A stretch of 64,000 nucleotides of DNA from positions 90,156,062 to 90,220,061 of the forward strand of contig OY744604.1 in NCBI GenBank assembly GCA_963556255.1, read 5' to 3'. A model generated the notes under the pieces. It was not told where the DNA came from, made no database searches, and saw nothing but the letters and a program-made list of their open reading frames with translations. This document shows, in pieces, positions 48,600-59,325 of the stretch (the stretch's first letter is position 1; every line of letters starts with the position of its first letter). Position numbers and translations under genes: made by a program. This DNA is from Allolobophora icterica. Taxonomy: Eukaryota; Annelida; Clitellata; Crassiclitellata; Lumbricidae.

Positions 48600-50160
48600 A
48601 GCATTAAATGGCTTTTTAGCATTTTAACATTTTTAACATAACAAATTAATATGTTACTTTATTTCTGGGGGAGGGGGGTATTTACGATATTAATTTACGT
48701 TAACATGTAAATGTGAATGTTAGGCCTATAGGCCTACGCTTTGATAGTGACGGCGGTGTAGGCCGTTATATATAAGAGGTCGTTGTGTAGGCCCTACTGC
48801 ATTGTTCGATGCAGTTTACTAGCCTAATTAAACATGTTCGCCAGTAAGTATTCGTTTATTACAAATAGTAGTTTGACGTACCGCAAACCATTAAGGCCTT
48901 CAATCAAAAACGTGTATATATTTAAGTTATCATGCTGTGCATATATGTTAAAACTTCTGTAACCGCTGAAATTTACTATCTATCCCAGACTATCCATCCT
49001 GCACTAATTATCTGTGTGCATTCTCTGACAACTCTTAAGATGATGAGTGAGGTTCCGTCCAACGTTGCTGTTTTGACGCGTAGGCCTATACTTGCTATTC
49101 CCATGTATTTCAAATCCGACTTAAAAAGTTAAAACTGAACCATACCAACACATTCTACATGTAATACATTTGGATTAGTCGATTGACGAAGCTTTGTCCA
49201 TATAGATTTTCGCACTGAATAAATCCACTCAAATACCTAAATAACCTATCTAAATGCCCGGTTTGTTTATGATGAAGCAGCTTCATCCGCACTGGCCACG
49301 AATTACAAGTACACGTCTTTGGAGTTCAACCAAACAGCGTTCCATGGAGTGAAATCCAGTCAATCCATTCAAACAGAAGTAACAACAAAGTTATCTTTGA
49401 GTGTACTTGTAATTCGTGGCCAGTGCGGATGAAGCTGCTTCATCATAAACAAACCGGGCATTTAGATAGGTTATTTAGGTATTTGAGTGGATTTATGACA
49501 ATCCACTTAGTTAAGAAGTCGAAGGCGACGGTTATATTCCTGAATTAATCTTTTTGCTCGCTTCCTTACTTATTTACCTCATCACTGGCTTGAAGTTGTG
49601 ACCCACTGGCTTGAAGTTGTGACCCACATCTTAGTCAGCCAAGATGGATGATGGCGGATTAGATCTGTTCATTTTCTTTTAAAACTGATGCATCGCAAAT
49701 GATGAAGAAATAATTGAAATCAGAGAAAAATAAAAATGCGCAGTATGCGAAAATAATTTCTGCCTTCGTCAACGGCTTTTGTTGTCATAAAAATGTCGTT
49801 AAACTCTGCATCCATGCGCAGAAGATGTGACATGTGCTTGCGTTGTTACGAGGCATTTTCAGCAACACATTGGATCGTCAGAAACTTATCCACGGTTTTT
49901 ACAGAGACTCAAATTCCGTAAAACTATGTCTGCCATCACGCTTGAGTCAGGTATGTGAAACTAAGATAATAAATGCGTAAATTCCAATCTTTGCACAGGC
50001 TTCAGCAAAGGATTTGTTTCACATTGGAACGTGTTTACAAAACATTGCATGTTAGCCGAATTACCCAAAATCAGTGCTTATTTCCCTGGCTGGCCATTAT
50101 TCTGGTAGGTAACCAGATTGTTTTTCTTTGTTCCTAACTGGGACTAGAACTTTTCTTGTG
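48600..50160. other. Spacer with an inverted repeat but no gene
   Basis: AT-rich sequence with several taggcctat words. It contains the 94-bp inverted repeat at 49221-49494 and a 23-bp direct repeat (actggcttgaagttgtgaccc) at about 49584 and 49607. No ORF is convincing. Confidence 0.5.
49221..49494. repeat. Perfect 94-bp inverted repeat with 86-bp spacer
   Basis: The left arm 49221-49314 (starting aaatccactcaaatacc) and right arm 49401-49494 (ending ggtatttgagtggattt) are exact reverse complements. An AT dinucleotide lies on both outer sides. The arm itself contains a smaller palindrome, gatgaagcagcttcatc. No coding frame. It may be a young miniature foldback element or a hairpin-RNA source. 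Confidence 0.92.
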
Positions 50161-50164
50161 TGGC

Positions 50165-50305
50165 ATGGTAGCCTGTAACGCGGGGAGGACGGGTTCGAGC
50201 CTACACTGGGGCAGTCATATGGTCGTGTGCACACACAGAAGTGCACTTCTGAACTTAAGAAGAAGGGCGATATATCAAATGTATCTGTATTGTATTGTAT
50301 TGGTC
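50165..50305 (+). mobile_element. tRNA-derived SINE with (GTATT)n tail
   Basis: Head: agcctgtaacgcggggagga then B box gggttcgagcct at about 50190-50201. Body: gtcgtgtgcac...gtgcacttctgaactta. Tail: tgtattgtattgtattgg at about 50286-50303. The body resembles the SINEs at 6885 and 52015. Confidence 0.65.
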
Positions 50306-50565
50306 TGTTGGACCTAAATTTGGAAACTCTGTCCCTGCTCAATCACTTCTTTCATTTCATTTTCAATTTCAAAGTAGTTACCTAAAGTTTTCAAATGTAT
50401 TGCTTATGCAAAATTAGATTGTCTAATTGGCTGCCTCTCTTCTTAATCTTTTAGAGGTTGCTAATTGTTGTTGTTATTATTATTGCAAGAGAGAATTGTT
50501 GGGCAAGGTAATGATAACTGGTCAACAGAATCACTCAAACCCCCTACACATTTCTTTCCAAACAG

Positions 50566-50684
50566 GAAACGATGTTCAACAAAAAGCAATCGACGATTGC
50601 TTTCACTGGATCAGCGATTCAAGGAGCAATGCTGAAACTTTGTCCCTGCTGCCTGCACCTGACACCTTAGACCAGTATTTGAAG
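50566..50684 (+). CDS. Candidate internal exon of an unidentified gene or transposon
   Basis: A pyrimidine-rich tract and AG (ttctttccaaacag, ending 50565) precede 119 open bases, and a strong donor (gtaagc) starts at 50685. The frame reads GNDVQQKAIDDCFHWISDSR, then AETLSLLPAPDTLDQYLK, which is well-composed protein sequence. I do not recognise the family. Its neighbours are all transposon fragments, so a transposon-derived exon is at least as likely as a host exon. Confidence 0.35.
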
Positions 50685-50859
50685 GTAAGCATGGTGTTTT
50701 GCATTAAGCAAACAATACTGAGCTACTATGATGCTTTAGAGTGGTGAATGTTTTCTCACTGTTTATGCTGCACCAATGCAATGGAAGACACCACACAAAT
50801 TTATAATTAATTTTCTCACATTGACGACTGCACTCTTTCCTTTCTCATTCTAGTGTTGA

Positions 50860-51830
50860 CCTTGCTGGCACTGTTGTTTCGATATCGAAGACTGTCAAAA
50901 CTCTGGGGTCACTTTGGACAGTGATCTCACATTCCAATCCCACTTAATAAATCTTTGCAAATATTGTTTCTGCCATATCAGGGCAATTCATCACATAAGG
51001 TCTAATCATACCAACAACATGTCACAGACCATAGCATGTTCTCTTTTCTGCACTTGCCTCGATTATGCCAACTCTGTGTTTGCAGTCATGTCAGACCTTC
51101 AAGTCAACACGCTTCAACGCATCCAAAATTCTCTGGCTCGTGTGGTGCTGCATGTATCTTCTCGTTCAAACTCATTAACTGCTCCAGCAGCAGGCCCTTA
51201 GCCAGAGATAAAGAGTGGCCCATCCAAAAGTATTCGAAGTGAGCGTATGAAGTCGCGACCGTACGAGTCCGATTGCAATGCTCCTATGCTGTTTACAGAG
51301 CCTAATATCACCTGGTGCTCCATACAGAACTGTCATCTGAATGCTCGCAGTGGCTCTATAGAAGAAGCTGGATGGTGCTGGAGGAGAATCATGCACAATT
51401 TATGCTCGTCTAAAATAATCGTCACCCGTCCAAAGGACTGGTGGACTGGTGACTGGCTAGGGGCCTGTCCATCAGCTGCATTGGCTTGTTGTAGAATTCA
51501 GAATCAGATTTAAACTGGCCTGTTTGAACTATGACCTATAAAACCTTCACAATGTGCACTCCTTCCTACTTTCAACCACTACTTTCTCCTTACATTTTGC
51601 CATGCAGTCTGCGGTCTTCGGTTATGGGTCTTTTGGTTGAGCCTAGGTGTAGCACTGCCATGGGTTCTCGTGCAGTTCCTGTTGCTGCCCCTAAGGCATG
51701 GAACTGACTACAAATGTTTATCTATTGTTCGACCTCTTCTTCCTCTGTCAAGAAATGCCTCAAAACTCACTACTTCTCGCTGGCTTTCACACGTGAATAT
51801 CTAATTGCTCTTCCTCTGGTGATTGACTAA
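50860..51830 (+). pseudogene. L2-like LINE, 3' part, broken
   Basis: The frame from 50914 gives LDSDLTFQSHLINLCKYCF, LDYANSVFAVMSDLQVNTLQ and ARVVLHVSSR, the post-RT region of L2-like elements. After frame changes, FKLACLTMTYKTF...FQPLLSPY and VAAPKAWN follow near 51500-51705. An unrelated minus-looking segment intervenes at 51190-51440. It ends with a short aataaataaataa run at 51888-51902. Confidence 0.75.
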
Positions 51831-52014
51831 CCATGCCTCAGATTCGCATTCCTGTGTGACTTTGTGCACATTAAAAATTTCGTAATAATAAATAAATAAA
51901 TAACTATATGCTAAACATGCAATTGATATTTGTAACGTCTGTTGCACTGGTATCTAATGCACAAGTCATCTGATGGGGTATGAAAATCAAGCCATAATCA
52001 GGAAGATATGGGGA

Positions 52015-52262
52015 ATGGTAGCCGATTGGTTAGAGCGTTTAGCTTATAACATGGACAGTACGGGTTAGAGCTTCCTCTCAGGAGGTCATTGCACTGTGTA
52101 GCCTAAGGATCTTTAGCAAGTCTTTCACTCACAATTGTTCAGTGCCATCGATATTCTGTGAGTGGTTTGTGTATGCACTTCTGAACTTTTTAACGAGGGA
52201 AATATAAAATGCAGTTGTATGGTATGGTATGGTATCTGGGAATTTATAAAGTGCCTCTCACT
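52015..52262 (+). mobile_element. tRNA-derived SINE with (GTATG)n tail
   Basis: A-box-like tagccgattggttagagcg at about 52020-52038. A B-box-like cgggttagagctt follows, then the body word caagtctttcactcacaatt shared with the SINE at 55027. It ends at ggtatggtatggtatctggg and a short GCGC-box-like aatttataaagtgcctctca. Confidence 0.6.
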
Positions 52263-53010
52263 ATGGTCTAATTCCACCATCTTTTTTCCCAAGTGTTATT
52301 AGTCTACCGCCATACAAAATCTCTGCAATGTGTTTCGGTAGCCCGCCTCTCAGCAGTAGATTGATTAGGTCAGAAGTAGTCTGCACAAAATCCTTGTCTG
52401 TTGTATTAGACAGTAGGTTCTTTAGATGTTGTGGTGTGAAGCCATCTGGTCCTCTGCTAGATGCCGCCGGAAAGGAAGCTATAGCATTACAAACCATCTT
52501 TTCAGAAACCTGTATGGTATCAAACCTGTCTTCCTAAGGGCATGGTAGTGTTCTGCAGTCATCGTAAGCCTTTGGGTGGTTCTTCTGCAGTTCTTCCATC
52601 ACTCTAGGTGAATCTTCTACAGGAACGTCATCAGAGCATAGCAAAAGAAAGGCCTCTTTTATGTCGCTGTCTTTGAGTCTGCTAGACACTGCCTGGGCAA
52701 GATATTTTCTCCCATGGTAGGTCTTGTCGTTACTCCTGCCAGTCCGTGTGTCAGATGGTGCGATTTCTTTAGCTACATCAGAAAAGACCATTCCACTATG
52801 CCAGGCTTCAACCCACTGTTGAATTATTTTGCCCAAATTCCGCTTTTCGCCTCCCCTCTTGGGCTTAGATAGAATTTTCGATGACAATTGAAGTAGATCT
52901 TGCCATTTTGAGGGGCTATGTGGTTCTTGTATAACGGCCCGTAGGATCTTAGTAAGTAAGTTCCTGCATGCTGTTCTTGTTGCTAGTGAAATGCGTTTTT
53001 CATCAATGGT
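52263..53010 (-). pseudogene. Non-LTR reverse-transcriptase fragment of a different family
   Basis: Two minus-strand frames (52534-52887 and 52261-52497) join across a frame break near 52510-52534. The first covers the linker before the RT (LGKIIQQWVEAWHSGMVF). The second begins the RT: FPAASSRGPDGFTPQHLK, LLLRGGLPKHIAEILYGGRL, LGKKDGGIRP. A further in-frame piece (LLTKILRAVIQEP) extends it to about 52990. The GPDG...KKDGGIRP pattern marks it as reverse transcriptase; the clade is not certain. The catalytic core is missing. Confidence 0.7.
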
Positions 53011-53154
53011 CTTCTAACCTTTGGATGGGTTAAAATGTCTAGTAAAGGCTTACTGCTGAATATTATTTTCATCGCCATGTTCATTGTTATTGTTATTATT
53101 ATTATTTTTTTTGCCCTGAGGTACTTCATGCCCTCAGGGACTTAGAGATTAAGT

Positions 53155-53155
53155 G

Positions 53156-53236
<81 letters not shown>
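53155..53236. repeat. (TTA)n microsatellite
   Basis: A nearly pure ttattatta run of about 80 bp, with shorter att runs at 53085-53110. Confidence 0.95.
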
Positions 53237-53237
<1 letters not shown>

Positions 53238-53249
53238 ATTATGTGGTAC

Positions 53250-53470
53250 TTAATTATAATTGTAATTAGTAACTTCTATTGCGCTGGTGCCTAATGCGAA
53301 GGGTATCAATCGATGGCATACCAAAACCAAGCCGTAATTAGGTCAAGATCCAGGAGATCAGTCCACTGTGGTGGATAAGCAATTTGAAAGAGGTAAGTTT
53401 TAAGTTGAGAACGAAATAACACAAGTGACAGAACAGAGCCCAATGACACAGGGAGAGAGTTTCAGAAAGC
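53250..53470 (-). repeat. LINE tail, gcgctggtgcctaatgcgaa type
   Basis: It begins (plus) tataattgtaattagtaact and continues with the body seen at 55920-56170 (gatccaggagatcagtccac, ggtggataagcaatttgaaa, gagagagtttcagaaagcag). Non-coding 3' end. Confidence 0.6.
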
Positions 53471-53504
53471 AGGTAATCCCCTTTTTGGTCTGCTTATCAT
53501 AAGT

Positions 53505-53920
53505 TTCACTCAACAGAATCTGCACTTCTTGCTGTTCATAATGACAATTAGCTCAATAGACAAGGGAAAGGTTACATCACTTGTTCTTCTTGACTTGTCT
53601 GCTGCTTTTGATACTGTGGATCATTATCTTCTTCTTCATCGCCTTCAGCACTGCAATGGGGTCTCTGGTCCTGCACTAAATTGGTTTAGTACTTATCTTA
53701 GTCCACGCACTCAATTAGTGTCTTTAAATAGTAATTATTCACTTAGTACATTGTTGTCATCTGGTGTTCCACAAGGTTCTGTGCTTGGTCCTCTTTTGTT
53801 TACATTATAAACCACACCACTAGGAACATTGCTGGATAATCATTCACTGAAATATCATTTCTGTGCTGATGATACTCAAATCTACATTTCATTTGATAGC
53901 GATACACTTAGGTTAAAGAG
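53505..53920 (+). pseudogene. LINE reverse-transcriptase core fragment
   Basis: The frame from 53529 reads VLLDLSAAFDTVDHYLLLH, LNWFSTYLSPRTQ, SSGVPQGSVLGPLLFTL, then a stop. After a stop and shift, CADDTQIYISF follows at about 53862-53894. Catalytic Asp motifs are readable but the frame is broken. Confidence 0.82.
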
Positions 53921-54347
53921 AGTAGTCTTTAAGTTTGTAAAGAACAAGGCAGGGTGAGTCAAAGAGACCAGGCGGAGTGCAACAGGGAGGACATTCCAGC
54001 TTCCGAGCCAGCGACCAAAAAGAACGGCGCTGCATAATGGCTGTTCGCATGCGGGACCAAGAGATTGCCTGGTCAGCCGAGCAAAGAGCAGATCGTCGCA
54101 GGACCGACCCTGAGGTAGGGCGACAAAGCTCCCGCAGGTAGGGCGACAAAGCTCCCGCAGGTAGGGAGCAAATTCCTCGAGACAACGCCTGGCCAGTGCA
54201 GAGACCTATATGCCAGAGCCTCGAGGTTAATTTTTGCAAGCTCTTAGCGCGTACCAAATGGATGTACCGGGTCTTTGCCGGGTTAACCGTAGGCGGTTTG
54301 AGGACATCCAGGCCTCCAAAATCCCCTCGACCGGGGTAATCTCTCAA
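53913..54347 (-). pseudogene. LINE 3'-end insertion in opposite orientation
   Basis: The 144-codon minus frame carries an AWSRMRT-type C-terminal region (ALCSADQAISWSRMRTAIMQ, SFWSLARKLECPPC), matching the tail domain of the LINE at 39200-41716. It separates two plus-strand RT pieces. The word ctacatttcatttgatag lies on both sides (about 53883 and 54378), so it may mark a duplicated junction. A 24-bp local repeat (gtagggcgacaaagctcccgcag) occurs at about 54114 and 54138. Confidence 0.6.
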
Positions 54348-54349
54348 AC

Positions 54350-55480
54350 ATGCAAATATGCTGAGGATACTTAAACCTACATTTCATTTGATAGTCTGTC
54401 ATGTGACTCATCTGTGCAGTTGTTGTCTGCTGTCTCTGATGAGGTACAGTCTTGGATGGCGGCCAATAAAGTCTTCCTAAACCCATCAAAGACTGAATTT
54501 CTGCTACTTGGCAGCAACTTAAAAAATCTGATTGGCTTAAGTCATTGAAACTTGGTGACTCAACTGTTGTGCAGACAGTTGCTCGCAACTAAGGCATAGT
54601 TTTCTATTCAACCAAGTTTCTCACTGGCCATGTAAACAGTATTTTAAGTCATCATAGATGTTCATTCATGACATATGCAGAATTAGGCGTTATGTGTTCA
54701 TGCCTGCCAGGACATCTATATGGCAAATGCATTGGTTTCCAGTTGACTAGATTACTGTAACTCGCTTGTTACTGGTATCAATAAGGAAAACATCCTGAAG
54801 CTGTGCAGAGAGTGCACAACTCTTTGGCTAGAGTCATAACTAATACTTCAAAATATGAACATATTACCGCTGTGCTTCAGTCTTTGCATTGGCTTAGAAC
54901 TTGTTCAGCAAAGAATTTGTTTAATTGGGGCTCATAGTTTATAAAACTGTGAACTCTAGCGTGCCACCATACTTAAATCAGTTCTTTTCCCCAGACTTGT
55001 CATTATTAAACGAGTTCATATGATTATGGGGCGTGGTGGCTCAGTGGTAAGTTCGGCGCCTTGTGACCGGAGGGTTGCAGGTTCGAATCCCACTCTAGTC
55101 GCTGCGTACGGACCTTGGGCAAGTCCTTCACTCACAATTGCTCGTGGCGCCTCGGCATGAAAATTCCGGCACAAATATCAAATGCTGTAGTCGGGAGCGC
55201 CTCTGAGTAGTAGATGACTTCGAGAGGCGCTATAGAAATATCCGGAATGAATGAATGAATGAATTATCTTTGTTTGTTCAAACCTAAATCAATAACTGTT
55301 CTTGGTAAATGAGCTTTTCGGTTGCTGGACCTACTTTTTGGAACTCTACCTGTGTCTGTGCACTCTTCTCAGTCGCCTCATTTCGTTCTCGACTTGCGGA
55401 CTGGATATTTACCTGATTATGGCTTGGTTTTGGTGTGCCATGCACTCGTCATTGGACTCAAAAAGATAACGGTTTATGCA
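54350..55480 (+). pseudogene. LINE reverse transcriptase, post-catalytic part, interrupted by a SINE
   Basis: Readable pieces are SAVSDEVQSWMAANKVFLNP and SKTEFLLLGS (54430-54515), LDYCNSLVTGINKENILKL (54743-54800) and, beyond the SINE at 55027-55262, a C-terminal FGCWTYFLELYL/SVAGPTFWN-like piece near 55315-55345. Many stops are present. Confidence 0.7.
55027..55262 (+). mobile_element. tRNA-derived SINE with LINE-like GCGC-box tail
   Basis: This is the clearest SINE in the window. The A box tggctcagtgg is at about 55038-55048 and the B box ggttcgaatcc at about 55080-55090. A body (gggcaagtccttcactcaca) follows, then the GCGC box gggagcgcctctgagtag...cgagaggcgctatagaaata and an aatgaatgaatgaat end. 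It lies inside a dead LINE. The tail matches LINE tails such as 41640-41716, so a LINE of that type likely mobilised it. Confidence 0.82.
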
Positions 55481-55484
55481 TTAG

Positions 55485-55690
55485 ACACGGGCGCAATTGT
55501 AATTGTAATTAGACACCGTCGCAATTGTAATCGAGAGTTTATATGGCGCCACTCTAAATAAGAGGAGCTCCTGACCCGGTTCAGTATCACTGGTTTTTCA
55601 GGCAGTTGCAAACCTGGACAGGAGGGAGAGTGAGGAGGTCGAGCCCAAGCAAGTTACTAATTACCGGGACAATAACAATCTCTAAGTGAA
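55485..55690 (-). repeat. LINE tail, (ATTACA)n type
   Basis: On the minus strand the GCGC box (gcgccatataaactctcga) is followed by a run of attacaattgc units. The upstream part (gttgcaaacctggacaggag) matches the same LINE family as 33968-34441. Confidence 0.65.
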
Positions 55691-55919
55691 AGTCAGTGAA
55701 TTAGTTGTAAGAGTTTCTCAGTTTAATTACTGGATTTTGTTGTTGGTTCGTTGGAACCTCCCTTGAGGGCGCCACACTCTCCAAAACTGAAGTTGCGGTT
55801 GCAGGATTTTGACTTTGGGTACATTGAAGCCAATATGTGTTCTTGTTTCAATTGAGCCAAGTTGACATATGCTTCACTTTACAGCTTGCGGGGACCTGTT
55901 TGTCCCACATTCATATTAT

Positions 55920-56170
55920 GCATTGATTATAATTGTAATCAGTAAATTCCTATTGCGCCGGTGTTTAATGCACAAGGCATCAATTGATGGCACATCAAAC
56001 CAGGTCAATATCCAGAAGATTAGTCCACTAAGACAGAGGCAGCCTATGGTGGATAATCAATTTGAAAGAGGTATGGTAGGTTTTAACTTGAGAATGAAAT
56101 AACACAAATGACTGAATAGACACCACTGAGGGAGAGGGAGTTCCAGAAAGTAGGTATAGGGCCAGCAATC
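55920..56170 (-). repeat. LINE tail, gcgccggtgtttaatgcac type
   Basis: Same family as 53250-53470, including ggtggataatcaatttgaaa and gggagagggagttccagaaa. Beyond it, 56170-56537 is AT-rich and I see nothing in it. Confidence 0.6.
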
Positions 56171-56537
56171 AAAAAACCTCGTTAAAATAGTTTGATGGCT
56201 TATTTGTCAGAGAACTCTGACACTTTTCATGAAAGCTGATGTTAGTATTAAAGCTCTGTGTATTAAACTACCATTATTTAAGAAAAACTTAATCTGTTTG
56301 CTGTGTTTAAAAACTTACACTATGTTTAGTGTTTAATGTTTTAATCCATTACAGATTTTTTTACTATACACTTATTTAGTACATTTCATATCTGCACTGT
56401 TACTACTGCCAGATATTATCCAGAAAGAGGCAATCCAGCCTCAGCGGGTCAATACGACCCTTTTGGATTGACCTATTGACTTTGACGTCATTGCCAGAAG
56501 TTTTATGAGTTTGTACTCACTGTCGTTATTGTGATAC

Positions 56538-57552
56538 TAGCTGGATTACCCGGCGTTGCCCGGGGTTATAAGTTTTAATCCCTGCACCCCCACCACCCAC
56601 CACCCCCCCCACTCCCACCCCACCACTAAACCACCCCCACCCACCCCCATGCACCCACCTCCCCCCACCACCACCCCCCCACCCCCCACCACCCCACACC
56701 CACCACCCCCCACTCCCACCCCACCACTAAACCACCCCACACCCACCCCAATGCACCCACCCCCACCCCCCCACCCCCCCCCCCACTCCCACCCCCCACC
56801 ACCCACCATCCCAAACCCACCCACCACCACCCCCTCCCACCACCCCCACCACCTCCACCACCACCCCCCACTCCCACCCCACCACCCACCACCCCAAAAC
56901 CACCCACCACCACCCCCTCCCACCACCCCCACCACCTCCACCACCCCCACCACCCCCCACACACCCACCAACCCCAACCACCACCACCCCACCCACCACC
57001 CGCCTCCCCACCCACGACCCCCACCACCACCCCCACCCACCACCCCCCACCACCTCTTACCACCCCCACCACCTCCACCACCCCCACCCACCCACCCCAC
57101 CACCACCACCCCACCCACCACCCGCCTCCCCACCCACGACCCCAACCACCACCCCCACCCCCCCCCACCACCACCACCCCCCACCACCACCCCCAAATTG
57201 ACATACCAACAATAAATTTCTCTTCGATGTTTATTACACGTGCGCATGCATCCAATGCAGTAATCCTAATGTCAGTGCAGGGACTGCATCCAATGCAGTA
57301 AGCCTAATGTCACTGGAGGGACGGTAATTTTCCTATCGCTTGGGGCGATGTTTTGGCCGTTTTTCACCATGGTAGCGGTGAAAACGGGGGACGCGAACCC
57401 CTCCACTGGGTGTCCCATGCCGAGACCGACACAGCAGTGAAGGTTTCGAGTGAAAAGGTGCAAAATTGTAAAAGTTAAGCCCGGTCAAACAGACAGACAG
57501 AGAGACAGACAGACAGACAGACACACAGAAAGCTGGCTTTATTAATATAGAT
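56538..57552. mobile_element. Probable transposable element of unassigned class carrying the C-rich array
   Basis: It opens ctagctggattacccggcgt and gcccggggttataag and closes with cagacagacagacacacaga, agctggctttattaatatag and attacgg. This opening/closing pair resembles dispersed elements in many invertebrates, but I cannot name the superfamily. The middle has been filled by the array at 56582-57195. A 28-bp repeat (gcatccaatgcagtaa..cctaatgtca) is present twice at about 57247 and 57287. Confidence 0.45.
56582..57195. repeat. C-rich (CCACCACCC)n array
   Basis: About 610 bp consists almost only of C, with A at regular spacing and rare T or G. Units such as ccaccaccccc and cacccacccc recur. 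Every frame is open on both strands, giving Pro/His/Thr-rich or Gly/Trp/Val-rich artefacts. The G-rich strand has many GGGTGG blocks that could form quadruplexes. Confidence 0.92.
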
Positions 57553-57619
57553 TACGGTGATGATGTTGTGTCAATAAATGGCTTACTATTACTATTAAAA
57601 AGTATTTCATACTAATATA

Positions 57620-57840
57620 AACTCCAAATTTCTAAAGTGCTACTCGAAAGCTGAGTGCAGGGCACCAGCTTATTCATGAGTGCTGCGTCATGTTGTGTGG
57701 AGGTTCGAGTCTGGTTGCTAGAGAGACTAGAGAGGAGGAGGCAGAGGACCTGTTATGATGGGTTTAGTTCAGGATGAGAAAACTTGGAAGGTGGAGTGAT
57801 AAGTAGAGGAGCCTGCACCAGAGAATAGTGACTGAGCAGG
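57620..57840 (-). repeat. LINE 3'-end fragment
   Basis: Tail-like sequence (ccaaatttctaaagtgctac...ggaggttcgagtctggttgc...ggaaggtggagtgataagta) related to 38215-38460 and 46665-46890. Confidence 0.45.
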
Positions 57841-58164
57841 GATTTTCATATTGAACATATTTTTTAATTCAATGTTTTCAAAAACTGTGAAGATTTGAAA
57901 ATTGCGACTGATTTTTGGTCACCCTTCTTTTCTCCGAAGGTTCCAACTCAGACCATTGCTCTATATCCTCTACAGTAGGGTGCCCCAAAAAAGGTGTGTC
58001 CCAAAAAAGTTTATTATTAAAAATGCAAGATCTCACCAGCTAAAAGGTTTCATTGTTGGAAGCTAATTTAAGAGAAAAAATTTCATTTTTTTGGAGAACA
58101 TTTAGGAGTCCCCAAAAGGCTGTAAAATATCATAAAAGTACATTGCAGATTTATACAGTGCTTA

Positions 58165-59320
58165 ATGAAGCATCGCAATCGAGGTAACCAGTCTGACAAG
58201 AAAAATCGAGCCCAATATACAATTAAGCTTGATAAACTGTTTGACAATAGCCATGTTAAAGCCAAATTTCTCATACACATTTATCAGCATAGAGAATTTC
58301 TTACATGCAACAAGCATCACGAACTGGGTCAATCGGATCTGGCTGGCTTGTAGGCATCACATCTTTGAGGTGAGGCTTTCTGATGCCTTTTCTACATGTC
58401 TTGGACCATCTACAGGCCAGATATTCTGTTTTTCAAGAGGTTTCGTGAAAAGTTGTCCAAACTAAGCAATCAACGGCATCAAATCCCAAAGATATTGGTA
58501 GCCATGGACTTTAAAACGTTCTTATCAGATCAGCTCACAAATTGTCACCCTCGGAAGGATTACTGTGAATTCCTTAGCCTTGCCGCATTGATGGTATGGC
58601 TGGATGCACCAAACTGTCCAAACACCACTGGTATTCGCAAGTCTGGTGCTCTTCATAGAGCACGTTGGATGAAAATTTAGTTCCTGTGTGATTGGAACGA
58701 GACTGTAATCTGCTTAACAGGTCGTGAATTACAGGGATTACAATGCTGCAACCATTTTGTTGTATCAGTGTGCATTAAATTCTGATTTACTGCTTGATCT
58801 GCAGCTAATGCTTCATTTAATGACATCCTGTTAATTACGAGATTACAAGCATACAACAATCCTGGTCTCAGCAATAATAAACTTTAAGCAATGCAATGCC
58901 ATTCGTGGTACTTGAGTCTAAAGTTGCAACTCTTGCACTGTTCTCAAATCTTTTAACACCAGACGAGAAAGCAAACCCAGTAATCCACATGACCTCCGAA
59001 CGGGGATCACACTTAGTCAAATCTCTTCCAAACTCTTTAGCAGAAATACCTATTTGTCGAAGTTTCTTGCAGTATACTGGCATTGATGACAGTTATGTCA
59101 AGAGTTGGCCATTCTTGAAATCGTTCAATGAAGCTGTTATAATTGTGAACAACTTGACATGCAACAATGACTGTGCAGAGCTGGTGTGGCTTTGATACAG
59201 ACATTTAATGAAACAACAACAAATGAAGATCAGAAGGATTTCCTACTGCAAGTTGTTGAAAAACATAGAAAGGACTTTTCCCAAATTGAAACCGTGAGTC
59301 ACTTCATCAGATGTAGTGAA
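58165..59320 (+). pseudogene. Broken gene of the DNA transposon, function unknown
   Basis: Readable pieces in order are a charged stretch (KHRNRGNQSDKKNRAQYTIK), CRHHIFEVRLSDAFSTCLGP at about 58343-58404, FKRFREKLSKL, the frame 58396-58680 (DFKTFLSDQLTN, DYCEFLSLAALMVWL, GALHRARWMKI), FVVSVCIKF, NDILLITRLQAYN, and a frame at 58896-59195 unrelated to the first by frame. Shifts occur near 58420, 58680 and 58890. CRHHIFEV followed by GALHRARWM recalls an uncharacterised protein family repeated in several invertebrate genomes, which I cannot name. Its place between inverted repeats suggests a transposon-borne protein. Confidence 0.5.
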
Positions 59321-59325
59321 CTTAA

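Noticed and set aside
56546..57255. Four ORFs of 108-233 codons rich in Pro/His/Thr or Gly/Trp/Val
   Set aside because: They exist only because the C-rich array contains no stop in any frame; there are no domains and no start context.
58896..59195. A stand-alone 99-codon gene
   Set aside because: It lies within the broken transposon-borne gene region between the inverted repeats and is best read as one of its pieces.
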